Shown in pieces: positions 1-10,404 of a stretch of DNA of 39,550 nucleotides. The notes below the pieces were generated by a model. The model searched no databases. It worked only from the letters and a program-made list of their open reading frames with translations, and was not told the origin of the DNA. Positions within the stretch are counted from its first letter, which is position 1; each line of letters opens with the position of its first letter. The stretch comes from Hemicentrotus pulcherrimus (taxonomy: Eukaryota > Echinodermata > Echinoidea > Camarodonta > Strongylocentrotidae), in the NCBI GenBank assembly GCA_003118195.1, contig BEXV01000491.1, forward strand, positions 1-39,550, in the 5' to 3' direction. The position numbers and the translations under genes are program-made.

Positions 1-819
1 ATATTGTTCGTTTTTCTTTTTCTTCCTTTAAAAAAAAAGGAGATTATATTTTTTTTTTATCTGACAGGTTCCCAAGGCTAACCCAACACAGCAACAGTGA
101 ATGTTTGTACCATGCATCCTGACTATTGAAAACATCTCAAATATTTTCCTATTTTAGAATGTTGTATTTCCTAAGATGACACGTTTCTGAAATCTTCAGT
201 AGATGTCAAAGTGGTAATTGAAGGGGAGCATTTGTGTGTGTGTGTGTCCTTTAGTATAGACCAGGAATAATTGCTTACTCGTGGGATGGTGATGAGTTGT
301 GAATGGTAATACATACATTAAGGACCCTTTTAATAACGGTGGATCTAAAATTCACCTGTTTGGAGCTAAAAGGGCAATAACTCATATAACATCCTACTGG
401 CTCCCGGCACACAATATACACTATAGTGTGCTTCATCATCTGCTTTGACTTAAACAACTGTTGATAAGATAATATATGTAAAATCCATCTTGTTCCTTGC
501 AGAAAATAAGGTACTTTGAGGTGCTAAGGTACTACTTAAGTACCAGTACTATCAGCACCTATGTACATGTCTTTGGATTCAAGTCTTCCTGTGAATCACA
601 CCTTTACAGCTGTTAAGAGGGTGATGTACTTTATATGCAGTTACCGTATATGTGCTTATGTGCACTGTACCTGATACTGACATTTCCATGGACTTTACAA
701 AAGGGCTTAAGATGAACAGCCTCCCCCATTTTCCGGGATATCACTATTTCCTTTCGGACAAATGCAGCATTATCTGCCAGCTGTATACACAAGGATGCAT
801 TCCAATTTCCCTTTCCCAT

Positions 820-939
820 CTCTCCCCTGTTCTTTCCCCCCCCCCTCTCTCGTCCCATCGTACATACTCTTCTTCATTCAAACGTATCCCTTTCCCATCT
901 TCTAATTCTCTTACACCCCAACCCCAAACTTCCTTCTCC

Positions 940-994
<55 letters not shown>

Positions 995-1045
995 CTTTCT
1001 CTCTCCCATTTCTTCCCAACTCTCATTTTTTCTTTTTTTTTTAAC
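820..1045. repeat. (CT)n microsatellite in a pyrimidine-rich block
   Basis: A perfect CT run spans about 942-986 inside a C/T-rich stretch ending in a poly-T run near 1042. The open frames in both directions here are Ser/Leu or Arg/Glu dipeptide repeats and are not genes. Confidence 0.9.
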
Positions 1046-1442
1046 ATTCATTTGATAGAATGTAAACAGAATGAATAATTAATAATTGTGATAATGTCAG
1101 AAATTAAATAACTCAAAATTTTAACACAAAAAGAAAAGATACATAACATAGATATAGCAAGATGTACAAACTCTTTTTTTTTTAATACTCAAGCACATAA
1201 GACAGAACATAATCTTTCCAGCTCTTATCTTTCTTACTACCCTTCTCCTCAAAAGGACCCCTCAATCTTTCGATTTGCTATGAACATCTCTTTCATCTTT
1301 ACTTATCCTCAGTCCAACACCAATTCTCGATACAAACAATATATGCATTTGTGGAACTTGGAAAAACATCCATTTGAATCTCAAAACACATTCTCTTTCT
1401 CTCTGTGGATCCCCACAGTCCCATATGCTCACATGGTTGTTA
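1046..1442. other. No feature seen (AT-rich, unique)
   Basis: AT-rich sequence with short poly-T and poly-A runs. Two overlapping open frames of 66-69 codons near 1262-1489 lie on opposite strands and have no support. Bases 1-630 are similar, apart from a GT run at 234-246 and one copy of the short GAGCTAAAAGGGCAATAACT motif at 364. Confidence 0.6.
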
Positions 1443-1619
1443 TCAAGCGGCGACAGTATCATGCCGAGGCATTAGAGCCTCAATGTTAATGACTCCCAAG
1501 CGAGCAAGCACACCACCATTAGTACCGCCAACGACTACCATCAGAAATGTTCTTCGTACTAAGCGAGGTAGGGACGATGATGGAAGTCGGTCGCGCTTGG
1601 TTGACTTTTGCCCTGACAT
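1443..1619 (-). CDS. Small ORF (58 codons) in a CpG-rich segment, doubtful
   Basis: On the minus strand an ATG at 1619 opens a 58-residue frame. It starts MSGQKSTKRDR, continues into a hydrophobic Gly-rich part (FLMVVVGGTNGGVLARLG) and ends near EALMPRHDTVAA. The composition looks protein-like, but the start context is weak. A second minus frame spans 1519-1755, and two plus frames are also open, so openness here is not specific. It could be a decayed exon, a fragment of a mobile element, or chance in CpG-rich DNA. No family recognised. Confidence 0.15.
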   Translation of the reverse strand: MSGQKSTKRDRLPSSSLPRLVRRTFLMVVVGGTNGGVLARLGVINIEALMPRHDTVAA

Positions 1620-2143
1620 CTGTAATATCGCTCACTGCTCCGTGGACTGTAACGTCGCAAGTGCGTTTGCGACTGAATCTTGTCACTTGCAAGTCGCGCT
1701 CGGTAATTGTACATGAATCATAGATGACCTGATGGTGTTTACTCCTTCCTTCCACAAGAAAGTTTCAATCATAACTAATGAGGTAAATGATATTGACATG
1801 GTCTATGGCTTTTAGAAGTATATAATGATTGAAATATAAGTTAAATATGATATATATATCTCAACAAATATATTCTGATAGAATTACAGAACAAATTGTA
1901 TGTTTGGAGCCAGATTGGCATCAACTCTGTGTAGAAGTTTCTCTAAACAGACAAAATAAAACCATGCAATTTCATTACATCATATATGTTCACACAACTT
2001 AAGGGCACACAATAAATTTATAATTTCTGTTAATCTGTACTAGACTCCTTCAAAAGAAATGAAAATATTAAAATTACCTTAGAGAATTATAAAAAAAAAA
2101 AAATAAGAAGAATATGCTTAGTTTTACATGTACTGTACATCAT

Positions 2144-2354
2144 GGGGCTGTTACTCGAAACCATCATAAGTCTAAGTTTGTGGACATCCTATTGAAACGT
2201 GTGTAATAACACAATTAACCCGTAGACAACTGAATTTATAAATTGCCATAGGCTTAATACAGGGACCACCAGGTTCCCGGAGGCAATGGGTTAACACGCG
2301 TTTCTATGGGATGTCCACGAACTAAGACCCATGACAGTTTCGAGTGACGGCCCC
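2144..2354. repeat. Imperfect inverted-repeat element, ~210 bases
   Basis: GGGGCTGTTACTCGAAAC at the left and its counterpart GTTTCGAGTGACGGCCCC at the right enclose further paired blocks (GTGGACATCC with GGATGTCCAC, and GAAACGTGTG with its mate). The loop carries a copy of a dispersed module, seen here as GCCATAGGCTTAATACAGGG and ACCAGGTTCCCGG. No coding frame is visible. It is probably a MITE with about 70-base arms. Confidence 0.75.
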
Positions 2355-2549
2355 CTGGTGACATAAAACAATTCAGGCGTATGTTCCATAATACATACAT
2401 ACCTAATCAGGCATAAAAAGGTGTCAACAAAATGGTCAAAACAGCCTTGTATTAAATGCTCACAAGTTAAATACAGAGCGTGGAATTTCATAATCAGCCA
2501 AATTGAAGTGGGTTTGAGAGAGATGCTTATGAAAGCTACAACTGATGAC

Positions 2550-2773
2550 ACTATGAACATGTCGAACAAAGAAAGCGGACAAAATATACAGTTCCTCAGG
2601 TAGACAAAGGGACATCCCTTCACTGCTATTATGTAAAAAATGTGTAGAACAGGTGAATATGCATATGGCACCTGTTCTACACATTTTTACATAATAGCAG
2701 TGAAGGGATGTTCCTTTGTCTACCTGAGGAACTGTATATTTTGTCCACTTTCTTTGTCTGTCATGTTCATAGT
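2550..2773. repeat. Nearly perfect 224-base palindrome
   Basis: Left arm 2550-2655 runs from ACTATGAACATG to CAGAACAGGTG-type sequence. It is mirrored by right arm 2669-2773, which begins CACCTGTTCTACAC and ends TCATGTTCATAGT, with only a handful of mismatches and small indels. The 13-base loop itself contains ATATGCATAT. A transcript from either strand would fold into one long hairpin. Weaker pairing may extend outward a few bases (CTGATGAC versus CAGTCAT). Confidence 0.9.
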
Positions 2774-3194
2774 ATGACTGATTGAACTACTGGGGAATTA
2801 AAGCTCTTCCAACAAGTCATCACTATGTATCTCTGGAAGAAAATAAGCAGGAGAGCCGTGAGCCATTTATTTCTGGAATGATCCAAAAGCCTTCTGGTAA
2901 AAACCACAAAATGCAAATGAATTGCTGTAAGAAATTAAAGTTTGACATTACCGAATTCCCAGAGTTCCTGTTAACAGTACCCATTAATTGTGTGCACATA
3001 CTGGAAAAGGTTCACATTTAAAGATATTCAACATTCAATTTTGTAGCAAAAGGCTCATAGACTGGTTCACTAACATATTCAAATGGTATGCATACTTTTT
3101 AAACAAAGGTTGTTCTTGACAACATGAAGGCTTGCGAAAAGAGAATGTATGCAGACTTAACTCCAAGTAATGTAGTTCATTCATTAATAACAGG

Positions 3195-3698
3195 TTAAAG
3201 GGAAAGTCCACCCTGAACTTAAGTTGTTTTTAATAAAAGCAGAACAGTGAGAGAAACATATCAGTGAAGGTTTGACGAAAATCCGACAAAGGATACAAAA
3301 GTTATGAATTTTTAAAGTTTTAATTTTGTGACGTCACTTGCGAGCTGCTCTTCCATATGTTGTGTACTGTAATTTCCATAAATTGCCCCCTTTTCATGGT
3401 TCTTGATGAAGGAATGGATCTATTTCATAGAGGCGTGTATAAAAGCATGTGTCTGATAATATATCGAATGCACAGGTAAAATAATTATTATTTTTCTGAG
3501 AAAATGGCAATTTATGGAATTTACAGTACACAACGTATAGGAGAGCAGCTCTCATGTGACGTCACAAAATTAAAACTTTAAAAATTCATAACTTTTGTAT
3601 CCTTTGTCGGATTTTCGTCAAACCTTCACTGATATGTTTCTCTCACTGTTCTGCTTTTATTAAAAACAACTTAAGTTCAGGGTGGACTTTCCCTTTAA
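3195..3698. mobile_element. Foldback MITE with long terminal inverted repeats and TTAA duplication
   Basis: The left arm (about 3199-3390) begins AGGGAAAGTCCACCCTGAAC. It is nearly the exact reverse complement of the right arm (about 3500-3694), including the block AATTTTGTGACGTCAC and the block TATGAATTTTTAAAG. The arms are about 180 bases with few mismatches, and the unique centre is about 100 bases. Both ends abut TTAA, the target of piggyBac-type transposases, although the terminal bases AGGG differ from the usual CCC start. No coding frame is present, so it would move in trans. The near-identity of arms suggests a young insertion or maintained pairing. Confidence 0.85.
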
Positions 3699-3704
3699 TG
3701 GAAT

Positions 3705-4620
3705 TCCTCACCACTAGGTTCCCATGCAGTAAAGAAACCTCCATAAATTTGAATATGTTTAATAGTAAACTGGTCTTTTGTGCTGAAAAGGTGTTTAGTA
3801 TATTTGTGCACATGTGCTTTTCTGTAACTTGACTAATTAAAAGAGAAGAAAATCTTGAAAGTTTCTCTATGTCTTTAATTCTTAGAGCACTTTGAAACTA
3901 TCCACAGCTAATTGATGTTCTGACAGTAGATTATGAACACATTTTTATCAGCACACTTGTAAAATTATTCCAATAATTGCTTATTATGCTACTGGATGAT
4001 AGCTAAAGACTTTAAGCTAAGAGCAATTTTAATAGCCTTATGGTTAACTTTTTGAAATGGGCAAATACTACAATGCCACATAATATTACATACCGGTAAT
4101 TGAAAAAAAAAATTATATAGAATACAATAGGATGAAATATTATTGTTATTCTACATTACATTTTATATTGTGTTACTTGTAAGTCTTTGTAATTTTGCAA
4201 TAAACATCGTAGGCAATTAATTTTCTAATTAAGTGTAATTGTGTGAGAAATTGAAGAACTGGCAAATAAATTCATACTTCTGCAATTAATTCATACAGAA
4301 AAATATAAATAAATAGTTTTTCATCAAGTCTAAAAACAACGAGACTTTCTCAAAGAACAGTATTCTGGCATCATGAGGGCTACCAGTTGAACAACCACCA
4401 CAGTTAGAGCAATTCAAGCACCGACGTGCAGTATGGAAATGGTTCTATGGTGTACAGGGCTCGGGTGAAGAGAGGGACTCATCTAATGCAATCAAATCAT
4501 CTATATCATGTTGGGATCTTGTGACTCGATTAGCATTCTCCCACCGTTCCAAATCCAAACAAAGCCACCGGTGTCACAGACAATGAAGCGAAGCCTACGG
4601 CACAATACTGGCAAGTCCCC
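3705..4620. other. No gene seen (AT-rich unique DNA)
   Basis: AT-rich, no long open frame, no strong splice signals and no clear repeat, apart from TACCGGTA at 4091. Confidence 0.6.
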
Positions 4621-4640
4621 TGATCATGCCTCAACAAAAA

Positions 4641-4998
4641 GTGTGTCTTCATCAGCTTGAGATTGCCAAATAGCCCGCTATTTCTGATTTGGGAAATAAT
4701 CCCGAAGTTACAAATTGCATCTTCATCTGCTCAAGATTTAACAACATGAAACTCGACCTTGAGCAATTTTGCTCAGCGTTTGCGCATAGTACGAGTCTTC
4801 AGGCTGGTGAAGATTCGCCAGAAAGAAAGCGGGATATTTTGCAAACTATCCCAAGATATCTTGGAATGATTATCCCGACCAAATATCCCGCTAATTGCAA
4901 CTTCAGGCTGATGAAGACGAAAACTAACTGGATAATTTGGATTGGGATAGTTGAAATAGCGGGATATTTGGCAATCTCGAGCTGATGAGGACATGCCT
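4641..4998. repeat. Inverted-repeat element with internal AAATATCCCGC motifs
   Basis: Left GTGTCTTCATCAGCTTGAG followed by ATTGCCAAATAGCCCGC pairs with right GCGGGATATTTGGCAAT followed by CTCGAGCTGATGAGGAC. The same module recurs inside, as GATATTTTGCAAACTATCCC near 4831 and as CAAATATCCCGC with CTTCAGGCTGATGAAGAC near 4880-4918. It thus holds about four alternating copies of one motif. Probably a non-autonomous DNA element. Confidence 0.75.
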
Positions 4999-5499
4999 AG
5001 TGTCGCCCACCACCTCCTCCTCCTCCTCCAGGGCCGGAAGACCACATGATTGTCATCACAGAAGGTCATGCGACCCCTAATTTTGAATGTCATACATAGA
5101 GCGCTGTATAGTGTAAGGATGGTGGCTGAAAACCTATGACATTTTGTATGAATATCAACCCTTTACTAGGGGTGCTCGATCATCTTGATTTCCAGAATGG
5201 AACTGAATTTTGAGAGACATGGGCATAAAGCGCTTCAAAATAATCTATCTAATGGATTAGTTATTTGAAAATTGATATCATAACATAAACCTTTAGTCGT
5301 CCCTTATCCCCCTTCCTTAATTCCTTCTCTTGCCCCCTTCCCCCCCCCCCCATGCAACAATTCAATGTGCTGAATACTGCCCTATCTATTGGGTGAAATA
5401 ACTTGGAAACAAACCATTTGTGAAAATGACATTCTATTAAATGAATAGGGTTATTACTAATATGCATCATTTCGTTCATCTCCATTTTAATACTCTACC

Positions 5500-6060
5500 A
5501 TTTCCAACACTTCCTCCTCTGATCGTCACAAGTCTAAGAAACATTTCTCATCTTCATTACTGTTAATCTTCTTATCTCGTTTAATACCTTCCAAATGTTT
5601 CCTCCTCCAACATTCTACATCTCTGAATTCATTTTTATCTTCATCCTTCACCTATCAGGATTTCCTTGTAGCATTATTCCTCTTCTAATCATAGCACATC
5701 TCTGAATCAATTTTATCATAATTATGCATCCACATCCCACTTTTCCTTGCAAATGTCATTCCTTTACCATGACAAATCTTTGAATCAACACCTTCCTTTC
5801 TTCCTGCATCCTCTTCTCATCATCTCAAATTGTTCACATCTTTACCAATCATCATCTCTTTCCTCTCATTCCTCACCTACTACCGCCTCCAACTATCAAA
5901 AGAATTCTATACCAGTGTTTTTTCATCCTCCTCTCTCATCCTTCCTTTCTCTACCTCATCTGAATCAATTCTCATCTTCATCATTTATCCATCTCCTTCC
6001 TCCTGACTTCCTCCTCCTCCTCCTCCAGCCGTCTCTGAATTAATTCTGAACCTTCGGACT
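5500..6060. other. Pyrimidine-rich DNA with a loose TCATCTTCATC pattern
   Basis: Ser/Leu/Pro-type frames arise from TC-rich composition. The loose repetition CATCTCTGAATCAATTTTATC (near 5621, 5698, 5774, 5957 and 6030) suggests a decayed array with a unit of about 75-85 bases. Confidence 0.5.
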
Positions 6061-6359
6061 TCCAAATGGCAAATCAAAACCACATGAAGAATGGGACGAG
6101 AGGCTAATGCATGCAATGCCGGTGATGGATTGTTAATTGCGCACGGACACACATACATTTCACATTCACTAACACTCACTCAAACTTCCACATCTATCTT
6201 CCTTCCCGTCTCCGGATCGCATCTTCTGGGAAACGTTGGGAGGCACAGAGGTTGAGTCTTCATGCATTTTGACATTTGTTATTTGCTATAATTTGTTTTA
6301 CTGTTTATCTGATTATCTGCCATAAATGGAATATGATTTTTGTAGACAAGGAATATGTG

Positions 6360-6436
6360 AGAGGACGAGAGAAAGAAAGAGAGAGAGAGAGAGGGGGGGC
6401 AGAGAGAGAGAGAGAGAGAGTGGCAGAGAGAGAGAA

Positions 6437-6471
<35 letters not shown>
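6360..6471. repeat. (GA)n microsatellite
   Basis: GA dinucleotide tract with G-run and AAAG interruptions. The Arg-Glu frames it generates are composition artefacts. Confidence 0.92.
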
Positions 6472-6574
6472 TCACAAAGACCATTTTCTGAAAATTAATA
6501 AAGGAATTGCAAATTTGTTTATTATGTAGAAATACACAATGGACAATGCACAATTATCTACTTTAACCTCCTCT

Positions 6575-8190
6575 ATATATCCCCCCTTCTCATCACCATG
6601 GTAACCTCCTGTAATCACTTTTTTCATCAACCACCTACTTCTATAACAAAAATCCCTCCTCCTCTAACACAACCCCTCATCTTATACCATAGACCACCAT
6701 CCTCATAAAACCCACACGCTTTGTACTAAATGTCAGTTCATTGCTCTCCCTCTCTATACTCTGCAAACAAAATCAGTGGGTTTTTTTTCCTCCTTCCTCC
6801 GTTCAGATCCCTGCATGGTGAAAACCTCAGCATTTGGCAAAGGCCAAAATGTGGTGTAAAAACATAACTCAAAACTTTCCTGAAGTATGTGGCAAAATAT
6901 TCATTTATTTCCAATATTACAGTCATTATTTCTTTTCAAATTTGAACTTTGCAACTGGGGCTGGCTGTGTATTATTCACCCCACCCCCCTTCTTCTGTTC
7001 AATATGAGGGCTTCAATTTTTACTCATAGAGAAAATATACCACTGAGTCTTTTGATCTTCCATAAACTCATCTCGCTGCTAAAGATCAAATTTGAGAAAC
7101 GTTTTTTGGAGAGCTTGCAAATCCCTGATAGGGACTTTAATTTTAACCGCTTTCATCCATCTTTGCCCTTTCTCAGCACATGGTTCCCTACTCAAAATCA
7201 TCATCTGGAGAAAAACTTTCTTACCACTCCTATCTGCAAAATACAGCAAATGTTTCTTCTTCATCTTCCCTCTATCTTTCCCCTTTCTCATCACCATGGT
7301 AACCAGCTCATGATTATTTCTTTAAATATCATCCTCCATTTCCTTCTATACCACAGGGGCCCCTTATCCTCTATACCATTACTCTTTAACTTCTCTCTCT
7401 AATCTGCCATGATGAGAAATTGTTTCTTCTTTATCATCCGCCACCCATCCTTTCCCTTTCCATCACCATGGTTACTGGTTCATGATCATTTTTGTTCATC
7501 TTCCACTTTCTCCTCCATAAAGTTCACCATCATCTTTTCTATAAAAAAATCCTCTCAATTCCCTACCCAATCTGTACAAAATATTTTCCTTATAGCCTCC
7601 TCCATCAATTCCTCACCTTTCTTGTCACCATGGTTACTAGCTAATAATATTTTTTTCTTCATCCTCTTATTCCTATACTATACAGCCCATCTTCCTATTT
7701 ACTACAACTCCTTTTCTACCCTCTTTCTTCATCCTCCTGTATCCATCTTTCTCCTTTCTAATCACCATGGTTACTGGCCCATGTTATCAATTTTCATCCT
7801 CCTCTTCTTCCATTGTATACCATGAACCCATCCTCATCTTCACTACAATTAAGCAAAAACAATATAAGCGAGTGGTGAGAGAATTATCTCCCGAAAGCTT
7901 CAGAAGTGCTCTGGCTGAGTGAGAAAAAAATCACTTAAATATCACCGTGAGATAAATACACTTATGCTATGACAAATAAACAAAAAAGGGAAAAGAAATA
8001 GATAGGATAAACATGTAGTTATTTAATAGATGTGTCTTAACATTCTTCTTAAAGAATTTAACCCAGAAATAAGGAAGTGCAGAAAAAAGACAGGAGGGTT
8101 TTCCATATTTTGGAGACATTATGAGAGAAACTACACTCCAACGATTTCCCTGATCATCCCCTTTCTCATCACCATGGTAACCAGTTATAA
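6575..8190. repeat. Degenerate array with CACCATGGTAAC core
   Basis: The block CCCTTTCTCATCACCATGGT followed by AAC or TAC recurs at 6581, 7280, 7454, 7617, 7752 and 8158. The four central copies are 135-178 bases apart. Each is followed by a CATGATTATTTTT or AATCATC stretch and then a pyrimidine-rich segment with TCATCCTCCTC. The whole region is strongly pyrimidine-biased on the plus strand. Open frames here are Phe/Leu/Ser/Pro-rich and composition-driven, so none is called as a gene. Confidence 0.7.
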
Positions 8191-8199
8191 TCATCTCAT

Positions 8200-9400
8200 C
8201 CATCACCTCCTCCTCTCCTTCTCTCCATCCTCTGCTCCTCCCAACTTCCCTCTCCCACCTCCTCCTCCTCCATCGCCCCTAGCGATGAATTACAGATGCT
8301 TGGGAGCAGCTTCATTATGAAGCCACTGCTCCATGCAACCATAGATGAATGATGAACATTCCTCCACACGTTAGCTTCACATTCCCTTACTGGTCTCCCA
8401 ACGTTCACCCCGTCTCCCTTATCAAGCACAACTTGATTTCTGCCTAATACAATGCATCACTAAGTCTTTCCTGTCAGCTATCTCCCGTCGTCGTCCCACA
8501 TTCAGTTCTTAATCCCCTTTTTTCAAAAATTATGAAGGCATGAAGAAGAAAGAATAATGATTGAAAGTATTCGGCACATACCCGGAGGGATACGAGGAGA
8601 CAATGGAGGAATTTGGAGCTAATCTACTGGAACAGAATTGTTCAAACGCTTCATGACTGATTTATTCCCAATTACTCATTCCTACTTATATTTTCCACCA
8701 AATGCAAGTTCTAATATATAATTTGACTGACTGTGATTGTGGAAAGTAGAGAAAAGGCGAAGTAGTTATAAGGATATTAATGAAGTGCCTGACAACCAAA
8801 TGCAGACGAATATCCGGATGCTTACTCAAACAAACAAAATCATAAGCTTCTAGACTATTGCTCTTCATAACTCTAAACTACCAATACCACTAAAGGGCAA
8901 AACAGATCTGGGATTTATGTAAGCAGTTGAATAATTGAAGAGCATAATCTGGCCATTGCTATACACAGATTACTGGCTTACATCAATTATGAAGAGGGTT
9001 TTAATATTTCCAATTTTCTACTGGATTTGACAGTGCCACAGGTACAACTCTTGCAAGTAAACTTCAAACAACTTAGAATATAAATCAATTGTACATGATA
9101 TCCACAAATTGGACTGAAGTTGATTTATAAGTGGAAAAAGTTAGGGGAATTAATCAACTGCTCACATCTTTAAAACTATTGGTCTCACTATACAAACCAC
9201 AAAGCCAAGGGTAAAACGTTTCACAAGGATGAAAATTGCTTATCTGAGTCTGTCATCTGTATTATGTAGTATGTACAAAATCCTAGAATCTAATAAAAAT
9301 AAAATTTATGTACCGGTACATCGTTATGACTTCCTAAACTGTCTCTCTAGAGTGTCTCCTGTAATAAATCAAACTATGTTTATGTACAATTACACTATCT
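8200..9400. other. No gene seen
   Basis: 8200-8300 is CTCC-rich. 8300-8450 is ordinary mixed sequence. 8640-9400 is AT-rich without repeats or plausible exons. Confidence 0.5.
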
Positions 9401-9630
9401 GTTTGTTTTGTTTGTTTGTTTGTTTGTTTGTTTGTTTTACCTGACTGCTCAGAAGCAGATGTTTGCTTGTAAGTATGCAACCAGGGGACATATGGCTTTA
9501 GTCCTCTCTGAGGGACTTGGTAATAAGGAGTAATGCCTTACCAAAGGGCACTAGTCCATCGACTTGGTTTTGAACCCGGGACCTCCCGCTTACAAGACCA
9601 CTGCTCTACCGCTGAGCCATTGCACCTCTT
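9401..9630 (-). mobile_element. tRNA-Thr-derived SINE with (CAAA)n tail
   Basis: The minus strand begins near 9626 with a tRNA-like head. The A box is TGGCTCAGCGGTAGAGC (9603-9619). An anticodon arm follows, with GGTCTTGTAAG placing TGT in the anticodon position. The B box is GGGTTCAAAACC (9566-9577). A tRNA-unrelated body of about 130 bases contains CCTCAGAGAGGAC. The element ends in a simple (CAAA)n tail, read as TTTG repeats at 9401-9437 on the plus strand. Internal RNA polymerase III promoter boxes plus a 3' simple tail define a SINE mobilised by a LINE. The head resembles tRNA-Thr(UGU). There is no amino-acyl stem closure, so it is not a functional tRNA gene. Confidence 0.85.
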
Positions 9631-9714
9631 CATGACAATAAAGGGAAACAAGAGTTAGAAAGATGAAGGGGGTGATTAGGAGAGAAAATCACAATCATTT
9701 CATCTGCTCATACA

Positions 9715-10401
9715 CTTTTCTAACTGCACCGATGAAAGTGGCAGATAGAAAGCAACAGAGGAGAAAAAGGCGATTAAATAGCCGATGAAAAGAGGAGAAA
9801 TAGGCGATTAAATTCTTCTGCTCAAGAGCAGGAGAAATTCTCATTCTATCGGTGTGACACCGATGAAATGTGCAGTTCGAAAACGTTCGGGAGAAAAGGG
9901 CGATTAAAACAGCGATTAAAATGGTCAAAGGTCGCAGTGTACGCGCGCTTTTTCGTAACCAGCTTTGTTTGTTGACATTTATTTTTAACATGCTGCATGC
10001 ACGCTATAGCTAGATGGGGCGCGGGCTTAAATTGATTAGTTTTAGATTGATTAGTTATATTACTGATAAGCTTTGTAAAAAACCAAAATTAATATATATC
10101 ATTATGATAATATATTTATCTAGAAATATATATTTATTAGACCAAATGGTGAACAAAACATTATTTAAAACTGAAAACTAACAGATTTAATGAAAGTACA
10201 ATGGATTTTTATTTATTGCATTTTCTGTTTCGCTTTTACTAAATAATTCTTCACTTCCGGCATGGGCTCGCCACAGCGAGAGAATTTCACCGGCAGTTAG
10301 AAAACGACAGGGGGAAAACTGCGGTTTCACCTTTGTTTACGTAAGGAAAATTCAATCGGTATTGTAATCGGTGTGACTCCGATAGAGTGCAGTTAGAAAA
10401 G
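9715..10401. repeat. Complex repeat bounded by inverted CTTTTCTAACTGCAC
   Basis: CTTTTCTAACTGCAC at 9715-9729 is inverted at 10387-10401. Related modules lie inside: TATCGGTGTGACACCGAT with TGCAGTTCGAAAAC near 9846-9886, CACCGGCAGTTAGAAAAC near 10288-10306, and ATCGGTGTGACTCCGAT near 10367. A second motif, GGAGAAA followed by GGCGATTAAA, recurs about four times in 9755-9920. The middle (10000-10260) is AT-rich without repeats. It is likely a DNA element or a composite of two. Confidence 0.55.
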
Positions 10402-10404
10402 GGT

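Noticed and set aside
1519..1755. Minus-strand frame starting after CATCAG that could be a phase-0 exon of the same gene
   Set aside because: The polypyrimidine tract is poor and the donor (GATG|GTAGTC) is weak. Several frames are open in the same CpG-rich segment. Kept only as a finding about the segment.
4773..5093. 106-codon minus-strand ORF with an Arg/Trp run
   Set aside because: It overlaps the inverted-repeat element and a CTCCTCCTC simple repeat. No domain.
6887..7402. 171-codon plus-strand ORF rich in Phe, Leu, Ser, Pro and His
   Set aside because: The region is pyrimidine-rich and part of a degenerate array. There is no domain pattern, and frame openness is explained by composition.
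9401..9437. TTTG repeat as an independent microsatellite
   Set aside because: It is the 3' tail of the minus-strand SINE.
9566..9626. Possible functional tRNA-Thr gene
   Set aside because: No 7-base acceptor stem closes and the B-box arm is imperfect. The downstream body and CAAA tail show a SINE.
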